A DNA stretch of 34,789 bases from Enhydrobacter aerosaccus (GTDB taxonomy: Bacteria; Pseudomonadota; Alphaproteobacteria; Reyranellales; Reyranellaceae). The stretch lies in contig NZ_FUWJ01000021.1 of assembly GCF_900167455.1 (NCBI RefSeq), forward strand, positions 1 to 34,789. The letters run 5' to 3'. This document shows positions 16,986 to 25,722 of the stretch, piece after piece. A program made the translations under genes and the position numbers. Positions within the stretch are counted from its first letter, which is position 1, and every line of letters starts with the position of its first letter. Under the pieces are notes generated by a model. That model made no database searches and was not told the origin of the DNA. It saw only the letters and a program-made list of their open reading frames with translations.

Positions 16986-18121
16986 TCGAGGACTATCTGT
17001 CCGGGTCTGTCCGTCAGTCCATTGAGCGCATCCTGCAGCTTCGCGGCATCGTTCAATCTCGCCTTCCACGCGAATACGATGGATTGCGTCAAATCTGCCT
17101 CTGCAAGCTTGATCAGATCCTCGTTGAATTGAGTACGCTCACGCGAGAACGCATCGTCGATTCTGGGCTGCAGACGCCACGCCGAGTGCGCGTTTTCAAG
17201 CGGCTTGTTGAACAGCTGAACGCGGTGGAAGGCGTTGGCATCTTCGCGCTCAATCGTGTCAATGACGCAGATACTGCGTTGAACCGGCTGATCACCGAGA
17301 TCTGCACGGAAATCAAGTATCCGTTGGTGAACCCCGTGGTCAGCCATATGTCGCAGGACTACTTCCACATCTACCCGGATTTCAATCTACTTTGCCTGCC
17401 GCTTCTCGAGAGTCAATTTCTCCTACACATGCCCGACATGTACCACGAACTTTGCCATCCCTTGCACCGCAACCTCGATTTGCCGATCCTTGGACCATAC
17501 GCACTTACCTTCAAGAAGAGCCTCTTTGGCATGGTCGGCTATTTTCAACGGGAAGCCCTGGCAGCAGACCGGCTCCGTAATCAGGAGGCTCGTCTCTTTC
17601 AGATTCAGCTCTGGCGAACCTGTTGGGCAAAGTACTGGATGGAGGAGTTCTTCTGCGATTTGTTTGGAGTTCTGACCGTCGGGCCGGCTTACGCTTGGGC
17701 GCACTACCACTTGTGCGTAAGGCGCGGCGGCGACCCTTTCGCAACGCCCTTAATGCGCGAAACGTCCCATCCTGCGGATGACGCCCGCATGCGCGCAATG
17801 ATCTGCATGCTGCGCTTGGCGCGCGAATTCGACACTGAAGCCGATACCATTGAGCGAGCGTGGCGTGAGCTTATCGCTGTCATGGGCTACCGCGCGACCG
17901 CTGAATACCACTTGTGTTATTCCGATGCTCAGATCGAGCCTCTTGCCCGTGCGGCGCGAGAAGGTGTCGAAGGCATCGGGATTGTTCGAGCGACCTCCGG
18001 AGCTACGGCTCGTGTCCGCGATGCTCTAAGCGAAGCCTGGCGAGTCTTTTGGAAATCGCCAACCGACTTTCCCGCATGGGAAGTGGCCGAGGTTGAGAAA
18101 CTGTTGCCGCACCAAGCGTGA
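16982..18121 (+). CDS. Putative zinc metallopeptidase (HELCH) in the Argonaute operon
   Basis: A 379-residue protein I do not recognise as a whole. It contains HELCH at residues 155-159 within MYHELCHPLH, and 62 residues later an EEFFCDLFG motif (E221/E222, D226). HExxH followed after about 60 residues by a Glu-containing helix is the gluzincin arrangement of zinc peptidases. The N-terminal 130 residues look helical. No signal peptide or membrane segment is seen, so it should act in the cytosol. It starts inside the stop of the preceding gene (ATGA) and closes the operon. A protease acting with a pAgo would be unusual, and the fold assignment is tentative. Confidence 0.75.
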   Translation: MIEDYLSGSVRQSIERILQLRGIVQSRLPREYDGLRQICLCKLDQILVELSTLTRERIVDSGLQTPRRVRVFKRLVEQLNAVEGVGIFALNRVNDADTALNRLITEICTEIKYPLVNPVVSHMSQDYFHIYPDFNLLCLPLLESQFLLHMPDMYHELCHPLHRNLDLPILGPYALTFKKSLFGMVGYFQREALAADRLRNQEARLFQIQLWRTCWAKYWMEEFFCDLFGVLTVGPAYAWAHYHLCVRRGGDPFATPLMRETSHPADDARMRAMICMLRLAREFDTEADTIERAWRELIAVMGYRATAEYHLCYSDAQIEPLARAAREGVEGIGIVRATSGATARVRDALSEAWRVFWKSPTDFPAWEVAEVEKLLPHQA

Positions 18122-18170
18122 CTCACTGACCTTTCCCCTGAGCGACGCAGAGCTGTCCCGGAAAGCGAAT

Positions 18171-18680
18171 TCAGGTCCCAGAATCTTCTGTATTCTGGCA
18201 GTAGGTTGGATATCCCGAGCAACCCCAAAACTTAACATTCGTTGTATGATTTACCCGAATCTTCATCGAGCGGCTGCACGCAGGGCACGTCTTTCTCGCG
18301 AAGACTCGTTGATCCTTGGCAAGCGTCATAACGCGAACCTCGCCGGCGCCATTCGCAGTGAGAACGCGAACGCATTCGTTTGTGGTGCCACCCGTTGTGT
18401 GGACATCATCGATCAGCAAAATCTTGGCGCCATTCCAAGTGAAGTCTGATGTAAAGGCTCCTTTGATCGCCTCGGCGCGCTCAAGTGGATTCTTCTGTTT
18501 GTAGTTTTCAATCTCCTTGATGCATCCCAAGCCATCGAGCGCCACCTCGATATCTTCATCAAAGTGGTTGGCCCCAAATTGCAGCAGCTGTTCAAAGCGA
18601 TTACGAGCCTGCGATGGCTTCATTGGCACCGGGACAATGTACTCTGGCGTCCAATCGAGACTGCCTATGGCGCGTCCCAT
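18171..18680 (-). CDS. Phosphoribosyltransferase-like protein with C-terminal zinc ribbon
   Basis: A ComF-like type I phosphoribosyltransferase fold, identified by the PRPP-binding loop ILLIDDVHTTGGTTNECV, followed by a C-terminal C4 zinc ribbon (CPACSRSM, then WGCSGYPTYC) similar to those at the end of topoisomerase I. The start at 18680 gives 169 residues and a 28-bp gap after the upstream NTPase gene; an alternative start at 18767 overlaps that gene by 59 bp. It is on the same strand and directly downstream of the nuclease-STAND NTPase, so the two are probably co-transcribed. The base or nucleotide substrate is unknown. It could be a nucleotide-metabolising partner of the defence NTPase. 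Confidence 0.75.
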   Translation of the reverse strand: MGRAIGSLDWTPEYIVPVPMKPSQARNRFEQLLQFGANHFDEDIEVALDGLGCIKEIENYKQKNPLERAEAIKGAFTSDFTWNGAKILLIDDVHTTGGTTNECVRVLTANGAGEVRVMTLAKDQRVFARKTCPACSRSMKIRVNHTTNVKFWGCSGYPTYCQNTEDSGT

Positions 18681-18708
18681 ATGAGAATAGCTCTGCCGAT
18701 CGCAAGGC

Positions 18709-21700
18709 CTAGTCGGCAATTGCCCCAATAATTGTCGGCAAAGCAGGCCGTGTGGACCCAGGCGCATTTTGCCATTTTTGCAGGATCTTTGCCGCTCCAG
18801 CTGTTTCGATGAGCCAGTAGCGGGCTAATTCGCGATCAATTGTCTCTACGCCAAAGCGGTCAACGAGAAAGCACAAGCGCTTGAAGACGTGCGGCCGCTC
18901 TGGGGCCGACTGGAGCAGCTTCCACACCATCGACCGCAGGTTTATGCCCGTCTCAGCTTTGATAAGCGCATCAAAAAGCAGATCGCGATGGTGGCTTGCC
19001 CCGCCGCCGGTCCGGACGGGGCTTCCGGCAAAGTAAATTAAGGGCTGGCGTGCACTGGCATTCGGGCTTCGAGCGAGTTGGAACGCAATCTTCTCGAAGG
19101 GTTCAATCCCCCCAGAGCCCTCTGCTCGGTAAAGAAGCATTTCCACAGCCAGAGCGCACGCCGCTTCAAGTTCGGCATTATGTGTCGCCGCCAACAATAT
19201 CTCTTGGAGCTCTCCCCATTCCTGCCGCGGCACGATTGACGGAGGAAGGTTTCTGAGGATTTGTGCTCTGTCCCTTTTTATTCCCGCGCCTTGGAGCATG
19301 TCTCTTATAAGAGGCAATCGTCTGTCTGGTAATGCTTCAACGCCCAGCCAAAACGCATGATCGGGAACCATTGACCAACACTTCTCAAGCGATTCCTTTG
19401 TTGCCGGATCGGGATTGCCCAAGGCCGCAATGATCGTTAACTGCGATTTCGATTCGTGACTTGGAGCTACAGGCAAGAGTTTGGCAGCGGCTGCTGCGAG
19501 AGCCGGACGCAGCAAAGAAAGCGGAGCTGCGTTCTCTGGTGGGCTAGATGTCAGGTGCCAGAGCTGTTCGACGGCCTTTTCGAATGCATGCGCAGCATCT
19601 GATTGCCAATCGCCGAGAAGTTTAGCTGCCTCGACTGGGCGAAGTCGGGACAAATGCCCAAACAAAGGGGCGTCTCTGCTAAACAACTCCTCGAGCGCGA
19701 AGCCGAGGGTTGCGTGTGGATCCGCCGTCACGGCTTCGAAAAAGAGACCCAATGCGACACTCTGATGAGGTTCGGCCCTTTCGCCTGATAGTTGGGCAAG
19801 AATTGCAATGCAGCCCACAGTGTCTTCGCGGACCGCCCGGGCGGCGGCACGGCCAAACGGTGAAATAGCCCGATGGGAAACGAGCTCTGGGTCGAGCCAA
19901 TACTTTGAGCGCCAATCATGGGCGTCCTCATTTCCGATAATTGCTAGCATGAGTTGGAGGCGGTCTGCCGCAGGAAGCGGTACCGCATCAATCATTTCGC
20001 CTAGAGCGGACGTAGCCAGTAGGTAATTCTGATCTTGCCAGGCGCCTAGGAGCTTTTTGGCTTCCGATAGCACCGCCTCACGATCTTCCAACTCGAGAAC
20101 AGCTCGCGCGGCGGTCTCCGATGCAGATGAGAAAGGTGATACGTCGGTAGCAAGGGCGTCCATGGCAGCGCGGAAAGCGGCAGGGTTTTCCCCGTGAAGC
20201 ATGGCGACTGTCATGGCTGCCGCGGAATTGAACAAATCTTCGTCTGCGCGTTCAGAGAGAAGAGCTAAGATGCTATTCGCGTCAAGTTGGCGAGCCATAA
20301 CATAGGCCGCTAAACCATCGGGCTGAAGACGTAGCTCATCTGAAATGACTTGAGCAGCGTCGAGTTCAAGTAAGCGGTCGATAGCATTGAGTAAGTTCGA
20401 GCCCGTCTGTCGCAGCTTCCTTGCATCGATCCGTCCATCAACACTACGAACAAGGCGCATGCCGAGCTCGTCGATTAGATGCAAAACCTGCTGGTTGCCC
20501 ATGCCTCTTCGTTCGAGTTCATTCGCAATGTCCGCCCAGGTGGCCCGCCAGACCGTGAGGCGAGTAATTAATTGATCCGCAAATTGGTGCTGAAGCTTGG
20601 CAAAGCGAGCAATGGTTCCGACTTCGCGCGGAGTGCGTGCACTTCTTGCCAGGTGATCCAGGCCATACGCGATGCATAGCTCTTGTGACTCGGCTTTCGT
20701 CAGAGGCGGAAGCGTGATGTTCGTTTCAAATCTCAGGTCGAGAGCTCGCCACGCGCCAGGCCGGGAAGTGCAAATGAAGCGAGTCGGCATTTCTTTGGTC
20801 AGGTACTGGGTCGTCTCGAGCCAGTCTCGCAATCGGGGCCGGACCGCTGCTGAGACACGGTCGAGTCCATCGATCACCACTAGGCGATTTGCGGAATTCC
20901 ACCATTCCCAAATTGCCTGCTCCATATCGACTGTACTTAGTGTGCCAAGCGGGCGCGATCGTAGGACGCGCGCCAAAGTAGATGCCGCATTGGGGTCGTC
21001 GTCGCGAATTTCTTCTCCGTAGATGACGTCGACGGAATAGGTGGGCGGAGGTGTATCGGTGAGAGACCCGACCCAGGTGCTTTTGCCTTCACCACTGCCA
21101 GCTATCACGCTCATATTCCGGCTTGTTCCAGCCAAGAACGCTCCTAAGCCTTGTTGGAGAGCTCTTCGCGGCACATAGCGTGCATTGCGAAGGGTGCGTT
21201 GCGCGCGTTCCGCCCTGAGCTTGACCATTTCCCGCTCAATTTCGGCCGATGCAGGCCGAGCGTAAGCGTCCGCTGGGCTCCGAAAAAAGCGCCGCCTCAA
21301 TCGATCATCGTCGGCAAGGTACTGTCGTATTTTCGTGGGCCCTACCCAGCCCATCGAAAAAGCGGATAAAACATCTAATGCGGCATCATTCTCGCCGGCC
21401 GTTGCGCCGGGGTTTCCACTGGCGAGAGCTGCTATGCCTCTACGCGCTTTGGAGGCGATTTCTAGGACGTCGCCTCGATGGTTCGACAAGTATTGCCGAG
21501 GAGCGTCGAAAAAGCGCTGAGCCTGTTCTGTTATCTCTTCGCTTGTCCACAGTTCATAGCGAAAATCTGCAGGATCAGGGGCAAGGGCGCGATCTCGAAC
21601 TGCGCGGAGTGCAAATCGGAATAGCTCAACGAGGATTTCCGGCAGGCTGAGGCGCTGGCTAATGCGGTGTTTGCATTGAAGAGCGCCAACAACCTGCTCC

Positions 21701-21930
21701 TTCCGGAGCAAAATAACGTCGCGGCCCTGGTCGGCACCCATCGGGAGAACGCGAGCCGTATCAAAGTGTTCGCCGACTGATGATTCGGCAACGGCCAAAG
21801 CGAGAAGTTCAAATTCTCGGTCAGTGAGCCAGGGCAGAGGCAGCTGTTGAGAGCGGACATCCGCAAATGCCCTTGGGAGTACGCCGTCCAGCTCCCCACG
21901 GGCATCTATGAGGTCCAATTGATTGGGCAT
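18709..21930 (-). CDS. Nuclease-STAND NTPase (Mrr-like PD-(D/E)XK plus P-loop NTPase plus helical repeats)
   Basis: A 1073-residue protein with the domain order of Avs/NACHT-type defence receptors. Residues about 38-90 hold an Mrr-like restriction endonuclease core (FELLALAVAES, GADQGRD with D71, and QCK at 85-87). Walker A GSGEGKST is at 278-285 and Walker B VVIDGLDR at 351-358, followed by a CTSRPG sensor-like motif. The C-terminal about 550 residues are helical and Ala/Leu-rich, consistent with TPR- or HEAT-like sensor repeats. Sensing of a phage protein by the C terminus, oligomerisation and DNA cleavage would be the expected mode. It is not clearly one of the named Avs types. A nine-G tract lies 21 bp before the start. 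Confidence 0.8.
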   Translation of the reverse strand: MPNQLDLIDARGELDGVLPRAFADVRSQQLPLPWLTDREFELLALAVAESSVGEHFDTARVLPMGADQGRDVILLRKEQVVGALQCKHRISQRLSLPEILVELFRFALRAVRDRALAPDPADFRYELWTSEEITEQAQRFFDAPRQYLSNHRGDVLEIASKARRGIAALASGNPGATAGENDAALDVLSAFSMGWVGPTKIRQYLADDDRLRRRFFRSPADAYARPASAEIEREMVKLRAERAQRTLRNARYVPRRALQQGLGAFLAGTSRNMSVIAGSGEGKSTWVGSLTDTPPPTYSVDVIYGEEIRDDDPNAASTLARVLRSRPLGTLSTVDMEQAIWEWWNSANRLVVIDGLDRVSAAVRPRLRDWLETTQYLTKEMPTRFICTSRPGAWRALDLRFETNITLPPLTKAESQELCIAYGLDHLARSARTPREVGTIARFAKLQHQFADQLITRLTVWRATWADIANELERRGMGNQQVLHLIDELGMRLVRSVDGRIDARKLRQTGSNLLNAIDRLLELDAAQVISDELRLQPDGLAAYVMARQLDANSILALLSERADEDLFNSAAAMTVAMLHGENPAAFRAAMDALATDVSPFSSASETAARAVLELEDREAVLSEAKKLLGAWQDQNYLLATSALGEMIDAVPLPAADRLQLMLAIIGNEDAHDWRSKYWLDPELVSHRAISPFGRAAARAVREDTVGCIAILAQLSGERAEPHQSVALGLFFEAVTADPHATLGFALEELFSRDAPLFGHLSRLRPVEAAKLLGDWQSDAAHAFEKAVEQLWHLTSSPPENAAPLSLLRPALAAAAAKLLPVAPSHESKSQLTIIAALGNPDPATKESLEKCWSMVPDHAFWLGVEALPDRRLPLIRDMLQGAGIKRDRAQILRNLPPSIVPRQEWGELQEILLAATHNAELEAACALAVEMLLYRAEGSGGIEPFEKIAFQLARSPNASARQPLIYFAGSPVRTGGGASHHRDLLFDALIKAETGINLRSMVWKLLQSAPERPHVFKRLCFLVDRFGVETIDRELARYWLIETAGAAKILQKWQNAPGSTRPALPTIIGAIAD

Positions 21931-22733
21931 TGAGGCATCCTACCGCTTTAGCCCCCCCCCGGAGCTTAGAGCTTGGAAACGATAATATTGTTCGACAACC
22001 ACTACGGGCATGTAAAGTCCTTCTCAACAGGCCGCGGGGGTGATGGCGTCGAGGTCGAGGCGACTGCCTTCGCGAAATCTCGAGCACGTACAAATGCATC
22101 GTCCACGAGATGTATGCTCGGGCACCCAACTGCCCGTCATTGCTAAGCGAGTCGTTGGTAAGGCTATAGACTCTGAGATTGGGGCGGCTCTAGGCCACCG
22201 GTGTGGGGCGTCCAGAGCGCGCGCCTGAAAGAAATTGCTCCTTCGGGAGTTCTACTAGTTACAGACACGTCGACGGCCACGAGGCTACGCGTTGGCTAGG
22301 AAGTAGCTGGTGGTAGACGGACCTTTGCTCTCCAGCTTGTCCAAAAGCCTCCAAGCGCAAGTTGGCCTCGACGAAGCCTTTGACGCGATAGCGGAAGCTA
22401 TAGGGAGTAGATGTAGCAGTTTGCTAGAGGATCGACGCAAGAAGTCACTTCCTGCTGGAGCGGCGCCTTCCTTTTCAGGGTGATGAGCCGCCTAGATGCA
22501 GCGTGTTCAGCGCCGCGGCCCAGTGAAATGGAGGCCGCATGACTGGCCGCATCGACGTGATGAAGAACCGCGAGCCAGGACTCACTCGATTCCATAAATG
22601 CTCCATCCATTGCCTTCTCTTTAAAAGCAATCAAAGCCTGGGGCGACCTGTATTATGAAGCAATGCGCATTGTCTTTACAATCACGCCGTGCTCGATTGG
22701 CGGTGCATCCTTCTTAGGATGCGGATCGTCGCG
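21931..22733. other. Intergenic region of about 800 bp without recognised genes
   Basis: This separates the divergent NTPase gene and the next plus-strand gene. It contains a C9 run at 21952-21960 and several short frames (for example 22398-22634 minus, 78 codons) with no recognisable motif. Composition is less G+C-biased than the flanking operons, and the region may include degraded coding DNA. Confidence 0.4.
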
Positions 22734-23381
22734 ATGAAAGAGTTCTGCTCCGAGCCACACGAGGAAATTGTGCCCGACTTACATCCCGCTCTAATAGCTG
22801 CCGTTGTGTCTGTGCTCACCAACGCTGCGGGTATCGCGGTCACGCTCTTCGTCGCCCACCAAAACAAGACGTCGCGCCTTGAGATGCGAATGGAAGAAAT
22901 TGCGCGGCAATTGCTGTCCGACGACGAATGGACAGTTCGAAGCATTGAAGTCGTCAAGGCGGCGCTTCATGGCTTGAGCGATGAGGATGTTCGAAACACG
23001 CTGCTCCGCGCAGGTGCAATTCCTCTAACGCTAAACGACCCCGACACGGGAACGAAGAGCGAGGTGTGGGGATTGGTGAGCCGCAATCGTCAATTAATCT
23101 CCGGTCAGACGTTCGACGGCAAACTGGCATCGAGAGAGCGTCCGTTCATTATTGATGGCAATATCCAAATACAGCAACAGCAACAAATACAAGGGCCGGC
23201 GCAATCTCGGGAAATCTCCCCGGCGCAAAAATGGCCAGCAGAAATGTCGCCGCTCCAGCTACAGCACTGGAAGCAGAAAAATGCCCAGTACGAAGTGATG
23301 CATGTGCAGGCGATTGCGACGCTCATTGAGGATCTGCTCAAGCAAAAAGCAACAATCCAAGAGATTGAAGTTATTCAGTGA
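22734..23381 (+). CDS. Single-TM protein of unknown function
   Basis: A 215-residue protein with one hydrophobic segment near the N terminus (PALIAAVVSVLTNAAGIAVTLFVA), a charged helical region, a Gln-rich linker (QIQQQQQIQG) and a helical C terminus. I do not recognise the family. Start ATG 22734 has GGA eight bases upstream; ATGs at 22719 and 22689 are alternatives that add 5 or 15 residues. It stands alone and is followed by a terminator hairpin at 23547-23573. Confidence 0.55.
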   Translation: MKEFCSEPHEEIVPDLHPALIAAVVSVLTNAAGIAVTLFVAHQNKTSRLEMRMEEIARQLLSDDEWTVRSIEVVKAALHGLSDEDVRNTLLRAGAIPLTLNDPDTGTKSEVWGLVSRNRQLISGQTFDGKLASRERPFIIDGNIQIQQQQQIQGPAQSREISPAQKWPAEMSPLQLQHWKQKNAQYEVMHVQAIATLIEDLLKQKATIQEIEVIQ

Positions 23382-23519
23382 GGTAAGGTGAATCTTGTTC
23401 GGAGTTGCAGCCAGGATGACTGATGCCATAGCGCGCAAGTAGTCAAATCGTCCTCATGCGCCTTTGCTTCCACGAGGAGAGCGGGCAGTGACGCAGCCTG
23501 ATCGGCCGCTACCGGCCCG

Positions 23520-23537
23520 GAGTGTCGATCGACACTC
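23520..23537. promoter_or_regulatory. 18-bp perfect palindrome
   Basis: GAGTGTCGATCGACACTC is a perfect 18-bp palindrome located just before a terminator and upstream of the HTH/recombinase/ParB module. Its size and symmetry fit an operator for the HTH protein or a parS-like site for a ParB family member. No second copy was noticed in the window. Confidence 0.5.
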
Positions 23538-23546
23538 ATCAACTCG

Positions 23547-23573
23547 CCGCCGACCTTTTGTCGGCGGTCTTTT
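23547..23573 (+). terminator. Rho-independent terminator
   Basis: The arms CCGCCGAC (23547-23554) and GTCGGCGG (23560-23567) form a perfect 8-bp GC-rich stem with a CTTTT loop, followed by TCTTTT on the plus strand. It would end transcription coming from the 22734-23381 gene and insulate the recombinase module. Confidence 0.75.
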
Positions 23574-23642
23574 GGGAGAATGAGCCCCAGCTCCTCGTTG
23601 TAATAGGCAGCACACTGTTATGGCTGGTTAGTGACCAAGTCG

Positions 23643-23984
23643 ATGGCCATCGGCAAGAAGCGAGGTGCGGCAGCAGATCAGTATGCGCGGTTGATCGCGG
23701 ACGCGTTGAGGCTGGAGGCGAAAGGCTCTCGAGGGGCAGTAAAGAGAATCATGAAATGGACCGGCGCCAGCGAACGCACCGTCAAAGGATGGCTTGCGGG
23801 TGATATGGGTCCGCGGGGAGAGCATTTGCTAGGTCTGCTCCAATCGTCCGATGTTGTGTTTGAGCACGTCCTGTTGGCCGTTGGTCGTGACTTATCCGCG
23901 TCGAGCCCGGATGTCGCGTTATTGCGGCGCCAAATGCTCGATCTATCCGATCAACTCAGAGCTCTTGGCGCCACGAAGCAATAG
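23643..23984 (+). CDS. Small HTH-like protein upstream of the serine recombinase
   Basis: A 113-residue protein with a helix-turn-helix-like stretch (GAVKRIMKWTGASERTVKGWLAG) and a helical C terminus. Its kind is often found directly upstream of the large serine recombinase/ParB trio in Rhizobiales. ATG 23643 was chosen; a GTG at 23631 adds four residues. The stop at 23982 may be caused by a frameshift: in the +1 frame, heptad-like residues continue to 24078, three bases before the recombinase start. It is probably a regulator of this module. Confidence 0.6.
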   Translation: MAIGKKRGAAADQYARLIADALRLEAKGSRGAVKRIMKWTGASERTVKGWLAGDMGPRGEHLLGLLQSSDVVFEHVLLAVGRDLSASSPDVALLRRQMLDLSDQLRALGATKQ

Positions 23985-24024
23985 GCAACTTCTTGCCCTT
24001 CGTAGGCAACTTATTGCCCTTGAG
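23983..24024. repeat. Two tandem 21-bp repeats encoding a heptad in one frame
   Basis: Copies at 23983-24003 and 24004-24024 share 17 of 21 bases (core AGGCAACTT, then TTGCCCTT). Twenty-one bases equal seven codons; in the frame open to 24078 they encode RQLLALR and RQLIALE, two coiled-coil heptads. Confidence 0.6.
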
Positions 24025-24081
24025 CGTGAAAGACTCCGGAAGCTCAGCCGTTTAGCGTCACGCCGTTCAGAGGCGTGAAGC

Positions 24082-25722
24082 ATGAGTACAGATAGTCGAC
24101 CACAGGTTGGACTCTCTGAGACCGGGGTTCCTCCACCCGCTGCCTTGACCGGGACCTCAAGGAGAGTACGGCAGACAGAAGTGGCCTCTTCGGGAGTTCG
24201 GCTGGCCCGGGCGGCGCAATACGTGCGCATGTCGACGGAGCATCAGCGCTATTCGACTGAGAACCAAAGCGACGCGATCCGCCAGTATGCAGAGAGGCGC
24301 GGCCTTGAAGTCGTCAAGACCTATGCCGATGAGGGTCGGAGTGGCTTGCGTTTGGACGGACGTGACGGGTTAAAGCAACTGATTGATGATGTGCAGAACG
24401 GCGTGGCCGATTTTTCGACCATCCTTGTCTACGACGTCAGCCGCTGGGGGCGTTTCCAGGACGCCGATGAGAGCGCCTACTACGAATACATCTGCAAGCG
24501 TGCCGGCATTTCGGTCCAGTACTGTGCGGAGCAATTCGAGAACGACGGCAGCCCGGTTTCGACCATCGTCAAGGGCGTCAAACGGGCGATGGCTGGCGAG
24601 TACAGTCGGGAATTGTCCGCGAAAGTGTTCGCGGGACAATGCCGGTTGATCGAAATCGGCTACAGGCAAGGTGGCCCGGCGGGCTACGGCCTGCGGCGTA
24701 TGCTCATCGACCAGACGGGCGCACAAAAAGGCGAGCTTTCACGGGGAGAGCACAAGAGCATCCAAACGGACAGGGTCATTCTGGTCCCCGGCGCCCCGCT
24801 GGAGATTGAGACTGTCCGTTGGATGTACCGGGCCTTTGTCGAGGAAGGGAAGCCCGAACAGGAGATCGCTGATCTCCTCAATAGCCGGCACGTCGAATCG
24901 GAAGATGGGCGACGCTGGACGCGCGGCCGAGTCCACCAGATTCTCACCAATCCGAAGTACGTGGGCGATAACGTCTGGAATCGGATCTCCTACAAGCTGA
25001 AGAAGACCCGGGTGAGGAATGCGCCCGACATGTGGATCAGGTCCAATGGCGCCTTTGAGCCGATTGTCGAGCGGCACCTCTTTGATGCCGCATATGCCAT
25101 CATTCAAAGCCGGTCGCGCCGCCTCTCTGATGAGGAGATGCTAGGGCGGCTGAAGACGCTCTACCAGGCCCGCGGACAGCTGTCGGGCCTGATCATCGAT
25201 GAAGCGGAGGGCCTGCCATCGAGCTCGACCTATAGCAACCGCTTCGGAAGCCTTGGCCGTGCCTATCAGCTGGTCGGATATACGCCAGAGCGAGACTTTC
25301 GATACGTCGAAATCAACCGCGCACTACGGGAGCTCCACCCGCAGGTCGTCGGTGAGACTATTGAGCAGATTGGGAGAATTGGAGGCCGAGTTAGTCGGGA
25401 CGAGAAGACTCAAATTCTGAAGGTGAACGACGAATTCACGGTCGCTCTAAGTATCGCGCGCTGTCTGCAGACCGCGGCAGGGACCTTTAGATGGCAAATC
25501 CGCTTCGATACGGGGCTTTCTCCCGACGTCATCGTCGCGATCAGGATGGATCGAGAGAATCTCGGCATTCAGGACTACTACATCCTGCCGAGCATCGACC
25601 TGCCAGGACCGCAAGTGCGACTTGGCGAGCACAATGGCCTCGCTCTGGATTCCTACAGGTTCGACACACTCGAACAGCTCTATGAAATGGCGGCCCGTAC
25701 CTTCGTAAAGGACGTCCAATGA
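24082..25722 (+). CDS. Large serine recombinase
   Basis: A 546-residue site-specific recombinase. The catalytic domain starts near residue 47 with AAQYVRMSTEHQRYSTENQ (catalytic Ser within RMSTE), followed by YADEGRSG and the VYDVSRWGR motif. A recombinase domain follows (GYGLRRML, TVRWMYRAFVEEGKPEQEIADLLN, WTRGRVHQILTNPKYVG), then a C-terminal region of unknown role. The long family performs integration or inversion. ATG 24082 follows GAGGCGTGAAGC. It overlaps the first ParB gene by 4 bp (ATGA), forming an operon with both ParB-type genes. The att sites were not identified. Confidence 0.93.
   Translation: MSTDSRPQVGLSETGVPPPAALTGTSRRVRQTEVASSGVRLARAAQYVRMSTEHQRYSTENQSDAIRQYAERRGLEVVKTYADEGRSGLRLDGRDGLKQLIDDVQNGVADFSTILVYDVSRWGRFQDADESAYYEYICKRAGISVQYCAEQFENDGSPVSTIVKGVKRAMAGEYSRELSAKVFAGQCRLIEIGYRQGGPAGYGLRRMLIDQTGAQKGELSRGEHKSIQTDRVILVPGAPLEIETVRWMYRAFVEEGKPEQEIADLLNSRHVESEDGRRWTRGRVHQILTNPKYVGDNVWNRISYKLKKTRVRNAPDMWIRSNGAFEPIVERHLFDAAYAIIQSRSRRLSDEEMLGRLKTLYQARGQLSGLIIDEAEGLPSSSTYSNRFGSLGRAYQLVGYTPERDFRYVEINRALRELHPQVVGETIEQIGRIGGRVSRDEKTQILKVNDEFTVALSIARCLQTAAGTFRWQIRFDTGLSPDVIVAIRMDRENLGIQDYYILPSIDLPGPQVRLGEHNGLALDSYRFDTLEQLYEMAARTFVKDVQ

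Noticed and set aside
16982..18121. ImmA/IrrE peptidase call for the HELCH protein
   Set aside because: Although HExxH is present, the family signature (A-x-x-LLMP) and size do not match; called only a putative metallopeptidase.
22398..22634. 78-codon minus-strand frame
   Set aside because: No motif or convincing start context. It could be a small gene, but it cannot be supported.
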